Below, one piece after another: positions 41,234 through 53,600 of a stretch of DNA of 64,000 nucleotides (positions within the stretch are counted from its first letter, which is position 1; every line of letters begins with the position of its first letter). The stretch comes from Verrucomicrobiota bacterium. GTDB taxonomy: Bacteria > Verrucomicrobiota > Verrucomicrobiia > Limisphaerales > JACDHS01. The position numbers and the translations under genes are program-made. The stretch spans positions 1 to 64,000 of the forward strand of contig JACDHS010000001.1 of assembly GCA_013820875.1 (NCBI GenBank), read 5' to 3'. The notes under the pieces were generated by a model. It saw only the letters and a list, made by a program, of their open reading frames with translations. It made no database searches and was not told the origin of the DNA.

Positions 41234-44200
41234 ATGAGAACATTCCTTGGCTTTTCGATTGTCTACCTTGCCGCGTTTGTCGGGCAAAGTATTGCTGGCG
41301 CTGCCCCGATTGCGACTGAAGTCGGAAAGGCATCCCTAAAATCCACGGTGCAAATCCGGTTTGTTGATAGCGCAACGGGCTATGCGGTTGAGCCGGAAGT
41401 TGTTTCTACACGTTTGCACCGGGCGCAGGCCGAACAGCACTTTGGCAAAGGGCAGCAGATTCAACCGGGGCGCGCTTCGATGGCTTTGGAACATGGGTCG
41501 CACACCATTACGGCAATTTCCCAACATCATAAAGCGATGTCTGGTGAGTTGAACGTGAAGGAAACACAGCTTTACCCAATTTATTTTTTGCTTGATCCCA
41601 TTGAAGAGCCACGCGAGTTGCACTCAGATTACATTGCTACGTTGCAGCGCGATGATGCGATGCTGATCCAGGGATTCATTGTGGATGAAGCAACAGGCGA
41701 ACCGCTACGCGATGTGCGCGTGAGTTCGATTCCAAGTGGTGTGAATACTTCAACCGATGGACGGGGATTCTTCCAGTTTCATATTCCGTTGCCGACGGAT
41801 TTTGCATCTGAGGCCCCGAATCTAAGTTTTGAAAAAACGGGTTACCGGGTGGAGGACAGGGAGCACCTGGAACTATGGCCGCGTGGAGATTGGGCTTATC
41901 AGATCCGGCTGGAACGCGGAAATGGACGCAAAATAATCGATGAGCGAACTTCGCGCCGTCGCGCACCAGCCAGTGCATCGCTGGCAAAGCAAGAACCTGT
42001 TGCGCAGAAAACGGCAGTCGAAGACCAGCCGCTGTTAATGTCGGCGCAAGCATTTCAAATCGAGGCTGCGACCGAGCCAGGCAATGCCACAGTTCGGGTG
42101 CCCCGCAACATCCGGGTCGAAAAAAACGGGGTGATCTACTACGTGACGCTGAACTACTACGCCAAACGCGTGCTGCCCTCCGAGTGGATCAACTCCTGGG
42201 CCAACTACACTGGTGGAAGCAACAGTCTGAACGCTGGCGCAGTCGTCGTCCGTTCCTATGCCATCAACAAGATCAATGGTGCGGGAGCATCGAGCGATTT
42301 CGACATATGCGGCACCAGTTCGTGCCAGGTTTTCAACCCGACCACCACAGCCTCTGCCAGCAATCGGGCCGTGGATTACACTGACGATTGGGTGATGATC
42401 ACTTCAAACGGCAACATCGCCAACACTGAGTATTCTGCAGAAAATAATTCAATCGGCTTTACCTGTGGAGACGGTTTTACCGCGCCCTCCGGCGGTTGTC
42501 TTTATGATCCGGCATGCAAGGGCGAAACCCGATTCGGTCATGGACGCGGGCTTTGTCAATGGGGTTCAGCGCGCTGGGCGACCGGACGAAGAATGGCTGG
42601 ACGATCGAGCGGCGATGGAACGCCCAATGGTTTTCCGCTACGCGACTGGATCTGGATTCTGCAACACTACTATCCCAACCTGACGCTCACCAAAGGCGTG
42701 CCGCTGATGATCGGCGACGACATCAAAGCGCGCGTGAGTCTTAATGTGCGGGCGTGTTCCGACGGCGGAATTGAAAATGGTGTTTCCTGTCTCCTGATTG
42801 CGACGAAATCTGCCGGGCAGACCGGAACAATCATTGGCGGGCCCAGCGTGGTGACAAATGACGGCAAAGGGTTCACTTGGTATCAGGTGCAATGGAATGA
42901 CACCGGTTCAACGACCGGTTGGTCTGCGGAAAATTATCTGGAACGGGTATTCCCGATTCCAGCGGCTCCGGGCGGACTGACGGCCGCTGCTGAATCAACC
43001 AATCGAATCAACCTGAACTGGACCGACACAGGTGACGTTGAAAGCAGGTTTGAAATCGAGCGCGGCCAAGGTTCAAACGGCCCCTGGCTTCGCATAGCCA
43101 GCGTGGATGCGAATGTGACCAATTACTCCGATCTCCATCTTCATCCTGCGAGCCAATGGTATTATCGCGTGAGAGCAGTCAACGCGGGTGGAACTTCCAG
43201 TTACACCACGGTCGCAAATGCCACGACGCCAGGTGTTCCTCCGGTGCTGGCCGCCATTTCAAACAAAACAGTCACCGACGGTACACTTTTGACGTTCACC
43301 AATTCTGCGACCGCGCCGGAGCGCGTTCAACTGATCACCGATTTTGAACCGTTCATGAGTGAAATGGGCAATGGCGTTGTCCTTGTTCGCACCCCTAATT
43401 TTTCCGGCAGTACAACAAATTTTCTGAACGGCGCGCCGGAAAGAGACATTGCCGCGATAACCGACATCTTTCCGAGTGGACAGGGTGCGGTTGGCAAAGT
43501 GCTTAAAGTGAGTTGTGAGGTGACCAATGCGAATAACGCGTGGGTGCGCCTGACAACTTCCAACACCGAGACATTCGGAAACCCTGTAATTGATTTCACC
43601 AAAAAACTTCGTTTCGACATCCATTCAGACAGGCCAGTGAAAGTGGCCGTAGGTTGCCGCGAAACTACGACTGCTTTGGGCACGGCAGTCGGAGCGAACG
43701 GCGGCACAACTGGATCCAGCATTGAATGGGCGGGTGTCACAAATGTCAGCAGTGGCGCTCCGATGCCAAATCGCACTGTTTCGGCAGGCGTTTGGACAAA
43801 CATGAGTTTTGATTTTTCCACCGAACCGATACGAAGTTTCTCCGGCGGAAACGGAGTTCTGTCCACTGCCTCAGGACTTGGAGTGTTAGAGCATCTGGCC
43901 ATTGTCCCCACTGATGGCACAGGCATTTACAATTTGCATCTCGACAACTTAGCCGTTCTGACACCGAGGATTTTGACATACAGCCTTGGCGCAGGTGCTC
44001 CGGTTGGGGCGAGCGTTCATTCAACAAGCGGCGTGTTCACTTGGACACCGGCAGTAAATCAAGGAGGCGCACATAACATCTCAGTCATCGTTGCCGACAA
44101 CAGTGTTCCTCAATTGAGCGCGACCAACACCTTTAGTGTCGTAGTCAACGAAAGTCAGTTTGCTGTCGGCATTAGCAGCCAGCCTCAAGATGCAACGGTT

Positions 44201-47200
44201 TCCGTGGGTGCGGATGTCACGTTCATTGTGGAAGCAACCGGCGGAGCGTTGCACTATCAATGGCGGCGGAATGGCGTTGATCTCCCCAGCCAAACGAGTT
44301 CATCGCTTTCTTTAATAAATGCTCAACCAGCCAATGCGGGCAGCTATTCAGTCGTAGTCAGCAATTCTGTTCAGTCGGTTATCAGTTCCGATGCAGTGCT
44401 GACCGTGCTGATGCCAATTGACATCACCAGCCAGCCCCAGAGCCGGACGAATAATATAGGTGATAATGCGTTCTTCAGTGTTGGCGTGACCGATGAAAAT
44501 ATAAGTTATCAGTGGCAGTTCAATGGCGCCGAACTGGAGGGAGCGACAACAAGCAGCCTGAACATCCCGGTAGACGATATTGGAAGGGCAGGGACTTATA
44601 CTGTTGTTCTCAATGGCCCATCTTTTGAAACTGCAGTGAGTGCCGGGGCGGTTCTTTTCATTCCTTACGGAAACCTGACAAAGCTTGCCCAATGGAATTT
44701 TAACAGCAACCCGTCGGATAATGATCCGACTACCGGCTCCTTTTCGCCCTCGGTGGGTTCCGGCATGGTGGCGCTGTTTGGCGGTGCTCAATCGGTGTTT
44801 GTCAATGGCGCGGCTTCGGACCCGGCTTCACTGGGATTGGATAATTCCTCATGGCGAATTGATACCTACCCGGCTTCCACCGGTGAGAACAAATCCCGTG
44901 GAATTCAGGCTGAGGTCAGCACGCTCGGTTATAAGGATATCGTCCTGAGTTGGGAACGGCGGCAACAAGCTCAAGCGAGCAGATATGTTCGCCTGCAATA
45001 TACCGTTGATGGCGTTGATTGGGTTGATCACACGGTGCATGAGGTGACGGTCGCAGCTGTTTATTTTTTTCAGGCAAGTGAGTTTTTCGATATTCCGGGT
45101 GCGAGTGACAATCCGAATTTTGCATTCCGCATTGTTCCTGAATGGCAGAGCACGGCAACCGGTTCTGGCGCCTCTGCTTATGTCAGCACAACGGGAGGTA
45201 CTTATAGCAGCAGCGGTAACATGCTTCACGACATGCTCACTGTTTTGGGCACCCCGCTCAGTCCGCCTGTTCTCATTTCCTCACCTTCAGCGCTGACAAA
45301 CAATGCGGGGGAAACAGCCGTGTTGACCGCTTCTGCGATGCGCGTTGATACGGTGATGTGGACCAGGAACGGTGCGCCTGTTGGCCCCGGAGAAATCACG
45401 GTCGAGGACGGTATAATCACCAGCAGATTGACCATCGGCAACGTTCAGAGTGGTCATGCTGGAAATTACATAGCGACGTTCTTCAACGAGGACGCGCCAC
45501 ATGGAATCGCGAGTGAATCAGCCAATCTTACAGTGCTTCTGCCTCCGAGTGTTACAATCTCGCGCGTACCTTCAACCCTTGCAGTGATGGCTGGTTTAAA
45601 CGTTTTATTCACCGCCAGCGCGGTCAGCGAAGATCCTGTCGAATATCAGTGGCTCAGAAATAATGAACCGATCAGCAATGCAACCAACAGCACGCTGGGA
45701 ATCGATCCGCTCCTGCCAGGGGACGCTGGCAATTATCGAGTTGCGGCCAGCAACGAACAGGGAACCACGCTCAGCAGTATCTCCAGTTTGTCTGTCCTGC
45801 CGGACCCGAATCCTCCGGTCGCCAAAATAAACGTACCCGCAAAAAGCCAGAGGGTCACAGACGAGACAGTCAGTAGTTCTCAATTGGCAATTGACGGAAC
45901 CGCCACCGACGTGGAGCGAATTCGCATGGTGAAATATTCGATCAACAGTGCCGCTTATGAAGAAGCCGCAGTGGAGTTGGCGGCGAATGAAAACTCTTTA
46001 ACCTGGACTGCCACTATTCCGATTGAGATTGGAACAAACATTCTTTCTGTGCAGGCATTCGATGCCGCAGGCCGGTCTTCTGCAGTTGTGACACATTCAT
46101 TTTTTTATGTGAAGCCGCACCCGCTGGATGTGAATATCACTGGTATCGGCAGCATTTCACCGAACTTGAATGGCGCGTCTTTGGAAATTACAAAATTTTA
46201 TAACCTGCTTGCCGTGCCGCTGACAGGGAGTAACTACATGTTCACCAACTGGAGCAAAGGAATTGCCCCGAATGACGAAGTGATTGCCAGCACTCCGTTG
46301 TTGAGCTTCGCGATGGAATCGAATCTCGTGCTGAACGCGAATTTCATCACCAATCCGTTTGCGAAAGCCATGGGCATTTACTACGGGTTGTTTGCTGAAA
46401 CTGATACCAACGTCATGCGTGTGTCTCATGCCAGTTCGGGTGGATTCACCATGAAGGTAAACGCCAAATCCGGTTACAGCGGCAAATTGCTCCTCGATGG
46501 AAACGCGGTCACTTTCAGCGGCAAATTTGCTTTGGCTGGAGACGCAGCCCGGACCATCGCCCGCGTCAAAGCAGGAAAGCCTGAGCTTCATATCAACCTG
46601 CAGTTGGATTTTGCTGGTGGCAGTAGAAAAACTACCGGTGTCGTGAGCTGTTTGGAAGAGGGATGGACGGCGTCAATGGAAGGAAATTGTTTGCTGTTCA
46701 GCGCGAAGAATAATAATCCTGCCACAGAACTCATCGGCACATACACGATGATTCTTCCCGGTGCTGAAGAGAGTAGCCAGGGGCCAACGGGCTATGGTTA
46801 TGGATTATTAACCGTCAACAGCAATGGGATATTGAAAGTGAGAGGTCACCTTGCGGACGGCATAAAATTCAAACAAGCCGTGGGGTTGACTGAGGATGGC
46901 ACCTGGGCGTTCTATGCGCCTGCCTACCAGGACATCGAAGCTTTAGGAAAGCCGTTTCGAGGATCCTTGTTCGGATGGCTCTCGATCAGCAGCAATACAC
47001 CCGTCGGCACGGTTCACTCGATTCACACCGGCGTTGGAGTTGCTCAATACGCCGCTGGATATACAAACGGTGTAACGCTCGCTGGATCGCAGTGGAGCGT
47101 ACGGAAACCGTCGTTAGCGGAAACAAATCTCACCATCAGTTTTGCACAAGGCATCTTCGGCAGCAGTTCACTCGTGAAAAACGGAGCGATGAACGACAAA

Positions 47201-47413
47201 GGCGCGCTGGTTATTGACAAGATTCACAACGACACGGATCGCGTGGCCGCGTCCGTGGCGGGGAAGACCGGCCTCTTCAAAGCGAGTTTCCTGCGGGACG
47301 GTCTGGCCATCAGAGCCCTGGGCGCGGCATTGCAGGATCAGAATATGGCTTTCGGGTTTTTCTTGCATGAAGGAGGGAACGGTTCTGTTGAACTGCTACC
47401 ATCCGCCGAATAG
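41234..47413 (+). CDS. Giant secreted protein with SpoIID-type domain, SH3, Fn3 and Ig modules
   Basis: 2059 residues from the ATG at 41234, with signal peptide 'FLGFSIVYLAAFVGQSIAGA'. Residues ~30-260 are carboxypeptidase-regulatory-like ('SATGYAVEPE', 'VDEATGEPLRDVRVSSIPSG'). The SpoIID/LytB domain (~285-470) has the conserved Glu317 in 'VLPSEWINSW', then 'SLNAGAVVVRSYAI', 'DICGTSSCQVFNP' and 'GHGRGLCQWGS'. SpoIID cleaves peptide-free peptidoglycan glycan strands. An SH3-like module (~500-570) and Fn3 (~575-665) follow, then a galactose-binding-like domain nested in an Ig-like one, Ig repeats, a lectin-like domain shared with the previous gene, an InlB-like repeat, and a ~354-residue C-terminal domain shared with the next giant. 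Has a sister at 54636. Confidence 0.88.
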   Translation: MRTFLGFSIVYLAAFVGQSIAGAAPIATEVGKASLKSTVQIRFVDSATGYAVEPEVVSTRLHRAQAEQHFGKGQQIQPGRASMALEHGSHTITAISQHHKAMSGELNVKETQLYPIYFLLDPIEEPRELHSDYIATLQRDDAMLIQGFIVDEATGEPLRDVRVSSIPSGVNTSTDGRGFFQFHIPLPTDFASEAPNLSFEKTGYRVEDREHLELWPRGDWAYQIRLERGNGRKIIDERTSRRRAPASASLAKQEPVAQKTAVEDQPLLMSAQAFQIEAATEPGNATVRVPRNIRVEKNGVIYYVTLNYYAKRVLPSEWINSWANYTGGSNSLNAGAVVVRSYAINKINGAGASSDFDICGTSSCQVFNPTTTASASNRAVDYTDDWVMITSNGNIANTEYSAENNSIGFTCGDGFTAPSGGCLYDPACKGETRFGHGRGLCQWGSARWATGRRMAGRSSGDGTPNGFPLRDWIWILQHYYPNLTLTKGVPLMIGDDIKARVSLNVRACSDGGIENGVSCLLIATKSAGQTGTIIGGPSVVTNDGKGFTWYQVQWNDTGSTTGWSAENYLERVFPIPAAPGGLTAAAESTNRINLNWTDTGDVESRFEIERGQGSNGPWLRIASVDANVTNYSDLHLHPASQWYYRVRAVNAGGTSSYTTVANATTPGVPPVLAAISNKTVTDGTLLTFTNSATAPERVQLITDFEPFMSEMGNGVVLVRTPNFSGSTTNFLNGAPERDIAAITDIFPSGQGAVGKVLKVSCEVTNANNAWVRLTTSNTETFGNPVIDFTKKLRFDIHSDRPVKVAVGCRETTTALGTAVGANGGTTGSSIEWAGVTNVSSGAPMPNRTVSAGVWTNMSFDFSTEPIRSFSGGNGVLSTASGLGVLEHLAIVPTDGTGIYNLHLDNLAVLTPRILTYSLGAGAPVGASVHSTSGVFTWTPAVNQGGAHNISVIVADNSVPQLSATNTFSVVVNESQFAVGISSQPQDATVSVGADVTFIVEATGGALHYQWRRNGVDLPSQTSSSLSLINAQPANAGSYSVVVSNSVQSVISSDAVLTVLMPIDITSQPQSRTNNIGDNAFFSVGVTDENISYQWQFNGAELEGATTSSLNIPVDDIGRAGTYTVVLNGPSFETAVSAGAVLFIPYGNLTKLAQWNFNSNPSDNDPTTGSFSPSVGSGMVALFGGAQSVFVNGAASDPASLGLDNSSWRIDTYPASTGENKSRGIQAEVSTLGYKDIVLSWERRQQAQASRYVRLQYTVDGVDWVDHTVHEVTVAAVYFFQASEFFDIPGASDNPNFAFRIVPEWQSTATGSGASAYVSTTGGTYSSSGNMLHDMLTVLGTPLSPPVLISSPSALTNNAGETAVLTASAMRVDTVMWTRNGAPVGPGEITVEDGIITSRLTIGNVQSGHAGNYIATFFNEDAPHGIASESANLTVLLPPSVTISRVPSTLAVMAGLNVLFTASAVSEDPVEYQWLRNNEPISNATNSTLGIDPLLPGDAGNYRVAASNEQGTTLSSISSLSVLPDPNPPVAKINVPAKSQRVTDETVSSSQLAIDGTATDVERIRMVKYSINSAAYEEAAVELAANENSLTWTATIPIEIGTNILSVQAFDAAGRSSAVVTHSFFYVKPHPLDVNITGIGSISPNLNGASLEITKFYNLLAVPLTGSNYMFTNWSKGIAPNDEVIASTPLLSFAMESNLVLNANFITNPFAKAMGIYYGLFAETDTNVMRVSHASSGGFTMKVNAKSGYSGKLLLDGNAVTFSGKFALAGDAARTIARVKAGKPELHINLQLDFAGGSRKTTGVVSCLEEGWTASMEGNCLLFSAKNNNPATELIGTYTMILPGAEESSQGPTGYGYGLLTVNSNGILKVRGHLADGIKFKQAVGLTEDGTWAFYAPAYQDIEALGKPFRGSLFGWLSISSNTPVGTVHSIHTGVGVAQYAAGYTNGVTLAGSQWSVRKPSLAETNLTISFAQGIFGSSSLVKNGAMNDKGALVIDKIHNDTDRVAASVAGKTGLFKASFLRDGLAIRALGAALQDQNMAFGFFLHEGGNGSVELLPSAE

Positions 47414-47528
47414 AGTATAAGCGCGTCACCCCGTCACCTATGGCAAGGTGAAGCCTAGCATATTTTAGCTGCGATTTTTGCCCACTGTGTCTCTGTTGGA
47501 AAACCTGGACGCACTTAGACCGGCCGTG

Positions 47529-47574
47529 TCACTCATTTGAGCGATAGACGCAATCGTTCGCGATTTGTCAGAAT
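47529..47574 (+). promoter_or_regulatory. Regulon palindrome site 8 (TCACTCA-TT-TGAGCGA) with -10
   Basis: Palindrome 47529-47544 followed by T. CAGAAT at 47569-47574 is a fair -10, 24 nt downstream. The rest of the 230-nt gap before the next gene shows no other feature. Confidence 0.7.
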
Positions 47575-47644
47575 CACCCCCGATTACCACAACCGGAGAA
47601 TTCCCCATACAAAAACCAAGCTGCAACCCCATCAACGATAATAT

Positions 47645-50600
47645 ATGAAAATAAACCGCCTCTCACAACCACCTTACGGTGGTTTCTTGAAAGCAAAGCT
47701 CATCAGACGAGGAACAATGATTCTGCAAGCATCACTTTGCCTTGCGATGGCTCAAAGCGCGTTTGCTGCTGACCGGTTTTGGTATGGCAACACGGGATGT
47801 GTCGAGGGCGGTGGCGGCAGCGGGCAGTGGGGGGGAACATCAGGAACCGGCATTTCATGGAAAACTGTGGATGATGGCGTCTGTGGCGGTCAAATAGCGT
47901 GGATAAATGCGAATGGCGATGATGCTATTTTCGGCGGCACAGGCGGGACTGTCTCGGTTCGGAATATTTCCACTGCTGGCAACAGTCACACCATCAATAG
48001 AATTCACGTGAAAGCAGGCGACTATATATTCGTCGCTTACAACGAGAACGCTGGCAACCAGCTAATCACTTCCGGCAGATTCACTGTGGATGCAAACTGC
48101 ACTGCCGATATTAATGTTGCCGCAACTATTCGAGCCTTAAGGTTCAGTACACCCACCGGACAGCCATTGATTCTTGATGGCGCTGGAACGTTTCGGTTTC
48201 AAAACACCAACAACCGGTTGCTCGTTAACGGAATTCATATCACTGGAGGCGGCACATACGACTGCACGATAGGAACAGCTGATCGGGGATGGGGAATTGC
48301 CCCGGCGGAATTCGTGGCTGATTTTCTAATGATCTCCAACAATTCCACACTGCAAATATCCACTACGACGAGTCCGGGTGTGAACCGTGGCGTCACCATC
48401 GGAAATGGTGGTGGCAGAATCCAAGCGAGCAGCGCCAACACGATTTCAGCTCTAATAACAGGATCTTCCACGCTGACGAAACTCGGGAATTCTACTTTAA
48501 CTGTGAGTGCCGATAACACGGCAACATTTACGGGACCGCTCAAGGTCAGTGCCGGAACTCTGGCGCTGAGTGTTAACGGTTCTTTTGCGGGCAGCCCAAC
48601 CATCACCTTGGATTCCGGTGCCACTCTCAATGCGTCAGTGCGAACAGACGGGACTTTAGCCATCGGCGGTTCACAGAAATTGACCGGCGCGGGCACAGTC
48701 ACCGGCATTGTGTCGCTCACCGGCACCGTTGCTCCCGGGAGTGAAGGAGTGGGCACATTAAACCTCACCGGCAATCAAACCTGGAATCCGGGCGGCGCAT
48801 ATGAATTTGAGTTTGCCTCTACAACGGGCGTGGCTGGAACGGACTGGGACCGATTGAACATCACCGGAAACCTGGACATCCAGGCGACCGATGAGGTGAC
48901 ATTCACCATCAAGGTGGCAACTCCCGGAGATGACGCCAGCAACTTTGACAATGACGAGGCTGCTGCATGGACCATCTCCAGTGTCAGCGGCACGGTGGAC
49001 AACTATGCTGCCAATAAGTTTGCAGTGAATTACGCCGATGTGAGCAATGATCTCGCGGGCGGAACCTTTGTGATGGATGAGATTCCGTTAACGGTGAAAT
49101 TTGTCCCCAACCAGGCTCCTACCGCCAGCAACCCCACCTTGGAACGCGGGGCAGGCGCACCCGGCCAGATTCAAATCGTCCAGCTTGGAAGCGATCCCGA
49201 TGGTGATGGCATTCTCATAGTGAATTTTGCAGAAACGACTCCCGAAGGAGCGACGGTTTCTTCCGATGGCACCTACCTTTATTACACCCCGGGACCCAAC
49301 GGCAATGTGGGTGACACTATTTCCTACACCATCCGCGACGCGCGTTCGTATCGGGCGGGAGACACGTTCCGCACTGCTTCCGGCACAATCGCCGTCACAG
49401 TGGGCGCTGGATCCGGTCCGGTGATCACACAACAACCGGGCAGCCAGACTTTGAACTACGGAGCGACTGCAACGTTTACTGTCGCGGCCGGCGGCGCCGG
49501 AGAGCTCACGTATCAATGGCAGAAGAACAACGTCAATATTGAAGATGAAGAAGGAAAAATTTCTGGAGTCACAACTTTGAGCCTGGCGATTGCGAATGTC
49601 ACTGCTTCCGACGCGGGCGCTTACAAAGTGCTGGTCACCGATGACGACGGCACCACACCGAGTTCGACTGCGACTTTGACCGTGAACGATCCGGCCATCA
49701 CGCAACAGCCCGAAGGACAAACGGTTGCCGCTGGCGCAAACGTGAATTTCAGCGTCACTGCCATCGGCGGCGGGACGCTCGGTTACCAATGGACCAAGGG
49801 AGGCAACGACATTTTCGGCGCAACCACCTCGGCGTTCAATTTGAGCAATGTTTCCCAGGCAGATGCCGGAATGTATGCAGTGGTGGTGACTGGCGCGAGC
49901 ATCGTTACCAGCCAGGGCGCAGTACTAATTGTCATTGATCCACCATCTCTGAGCGGGCTTGCGAACAGCACAAAAGATTACAACACAACCGCCACCTTCA
50001 CCGTTGTGGCCAGCGGTGTTGGTCCATTCACTTACCAGTGGAAAAAAGGAATTGAGTCTTTGTCGAATGGAGGAAAAATCTCGAGCGCAACCGGTGCGAC
50101 GTTGAACATCGCCAATGTGACTTACCAGGAGGCAGGGAGTTACACTGTGGACGTCACTAACGGCGGCGGAACGACCAGCGCGTCTGCAAGTTTAACGGTT
50201 AACGACCCAATCATCACAACACAGCCAGTCAGCCAAAGCAAAAAAGTGGGACATTCTGTGACGTTTAGCGTGGTTGCCGCCGGCAGCGAAACGCTCGGTT
50301 ATCAATGGCGTCTTGAAGGAACCGATATCGCCAGCGCCACCGGATCCTCCTACACTTTGAACAGCGTGCAGCTGTCCGATGCAGGAGAGTATTCAGTGGT
50401 TGTAAGTCACATCGGCGGTTCTGTCACGAGTGAGGACGCCACCTTGACGGTCATCGTGCCGTTGCCCGCCGGAGATCGGTTCTGGGCTGCAAACAGCATT
50501 AATGCGGGCGGTGCTGGAGCGTGGAATACCACGGCTGAAAAATGGGGGCTTGATTCCGCAGGACCGTTTGACGTGGTGTGGGACAACGAAAATCTCGACA

Positions 50601-53600
50601 GTGCTGTTTTTGTCGGCGATGGCGTTCAGCCCGGGGCCATTTCGATCGATGCGCCGGTTACAGTGAATAAGATCATTGTCACTAACGCCAATGCCACACC
50701 AGGCTACAGTTTCACCGGCACCATTCCCATCACTTTTGCAGGCGAGGATGCGAAGATTCATATCCATGGACCCGCTACTCCACAGGACAACAATACTTCG
50801 GCGACAAACACAGTGGCAGTGACTGCCCCTCTGTCTGGTCCAGTCCTGATCAAAGATGGCCCTGGCCGGATGAACGTCAACAACACTGGTAATTCTGTCG
50901 GTAAATGGATCATCAAGGGCGGGTCCGTTACTGTTAATGGCGCGAATAACAGCGCGAACCGAATCTTTGGTTCGGGCGTTCCTGCAGAGCCGATGACAGA
51001 TTTCATTACGATGGATGGCGGCGGTGTCGGTTTCCAGGCCGCAGGTTCATTTGCGGTGGGGGTTAACCGCGGAATTTATCTGGGCGAAGGTGGAGGGATG
51101 CTCGGGAATAGTGACGGTGCCGGCGTCATTACCATTGACGGCCCGATTACTGGTCCTGGCAGTCTTTACTTTCCATCTTTTGCAAGTTGGCCGGGCCGTG
51201 TTCAAGGCGCCAACTCGACATTTATCATCAGCAATCAAGACAACAACTTCGAAGGAAACATCTTTGTCGAAACATGCACCATCACATTGGGCAACGATCA
51301 GGTTTTTCCAGCCACTGCAACGCTCTTTTTAGGTGACGGTGGAGCCTTGAACGGCCATTTGAATCTGAACGGTTTTCATCAAACGATTGCAAAACTTGTT
51401 ATTGAAAGCACTGGCAACTCCCGGGTACGTGACAGCATCGGTGGTGGAAGCTTGTCTGCATCTGAATTTGATTTGCGCCGTGCCTCCGTGGCGCAAACAA
51501 CAACGGCCCCATTGGCGGGCAGCGGCTTTCTAAGAAAAACAACTTCGGGTCAAATCAACTTAAGCGGTGTGAACACCTATTCCGGTGATACACTAATCGA
51601 GGAAGGGGTGCTGGCGCTTACGGGTTCAGGTTCATTCGACTACAGCCCTAACATTTACATCGCCGCTGACGCAACGCTTAGCGTTACTGGACGCACTGAC
51701 GGAACGCTTCACCTGGGCAGCGCGCAAACATTGAGCGGTTCCGGTTCACTCGTGGGCGCGCTTTCGGTCAACGGCACCCTCGCACCTGGCACCAGTATCG
51801 GAGAACTGAGCAGCGGTTCCCTAACCTGGAACAGCGGTGCGATCTACGAATGGGAAACCGCCAGCGTGACTGGCACTGCCGGAGAAGATTGGGATCACCT
51901 GAATATCACGGGTAACTTGGACATCCAGGCAACCGTTGAGAACAGGTTTATCATCCAGATCAAGGCTCCGTCCGAAGGCTTTGAAAACTTCGACAACAAC
52001 GTCGCCGCTGAATGGGTCATCGCTAGTGTGAGCGGTTCAGTCTTGAACTTTGCCGCAGATAAGTTTGATGTGGATTACTCGGCTGTGATCAACAATCTCG
52101 CGGGCGGAATCTTCACAGTGGCGCTCGAGGCTGGTTCGCTGAAAGTAAAATTTATTCCGAACGGCGCTCCCGTGGCCAGCAGCCCAACTGTTGCCCGCGT
52201 TTCCGGTCAGCCTGTTTCCATCGCGATTGCAAACCTCGCAAGTGATCCTGACAACGATGCAATCGAATTGGTGAACTTCAGCGAAACCACTGCTGAAGGA
52301 GCAACCGTGAGTGTTGACGGCTCGAACCTGGTTTATACACCGGGAGCAAACGGCGATGTCCCGGACTCCATCTCCTACACCGTTCGTGACGCCCGCGCCT
52401 ATCGGATCGGTGACACGGTGCGGACGGCGTCCGGCACAGCCACCATTGTCATTGAGTTCGCGCCATCGGTGGTGATCTCGCCAAATCCAGCAACGGTTCC
52501 GCTCGGCGGCAGTGTGACGTTTACCGCGGGAGTCACAGGAACCGAGCCGTTGACGTTTCAATGGTCGTTTAATGGCTTGCCGATCAACGGCGCAATCACT
52601 TCGATCTACAGCATCACGGGTGTCTATTCGGACCAGCAGGGAACTTATACCTGCGACGTGTCAAATAGCGCGGGCAACGCATCGGCAGATGCGGAATTGA
52701 CCATAACGAATTCAGCTTCAGACATTGCGCCGCCTCTTGTGAAGCTGCTAAGTCCTTTGCCGAAGGCCATCGTCACAGAAGGCCCCTTGGTTACGTTGAA
52801 AGGTTCAGCAACTGATGATGTTCAAGCCGCCCGGGTTACGCTTGTTTTGAACGGAGTATCGTACCTGGTTGATGTGACACTGCCCGATCCAGCAAAGCCG
52901 AAGATCGGCGCGTGGGAAACGACTCTGGAAGTTTTGGTCGGCACAAACACTCTGACACTCCAGGCAGAAGATTACACCGGAAAAAAATCGGCTGTGCTCT
53001 CGACGTTCTTCGTCTATGGCGTTCCAGAACCGTTCACCCTGGAGGTTGTTGGTTCCGGCACCGTCGCAATGAAGCTGCCGAAACTTCTTCTCGGAACAGG
53101 TCCGAACAATATCACTCTGAACATCGCTCAGAATTATCAACTGACGGCCATTGCGCCACCAGGCCAGGTGTTCAGCAACTACTATCGCGTGGATACAGAA
53201 CAAGAAGTCTCCACCGATCTGATTTACGCGTTTGTCATGGAAACGAACCTGCAGTTGCGGGCGAATTTCATTGAGAATCCATACAACCAGTTTGCCGGTG
53301 TTTACCATGGTTTGTTCTTCAACCCGGCGGATGTGGTGCATGATCAATCCGGTTATCTGCAGATGAAAGTGAAACCAGCGTCTACCCCGAAGATCAACGG
53401 CGCGACCTTCAGCGCCAAGTTGCTGATTGATGGCAATGCGGCATCCGCGAGCGGTAAATTCGACTTGAACGGTCGTGCCACCGTAACCGTTTCCCGCGCG
53501 AAATTCGGCAAGGACCCGCTCACGCTGACTCTGCGGTTGCCTGTCGGCGAGGAAGCCGCATCTGTTCCGGGTGATCAAATTCTTGGAACGGTTTCCGAAG

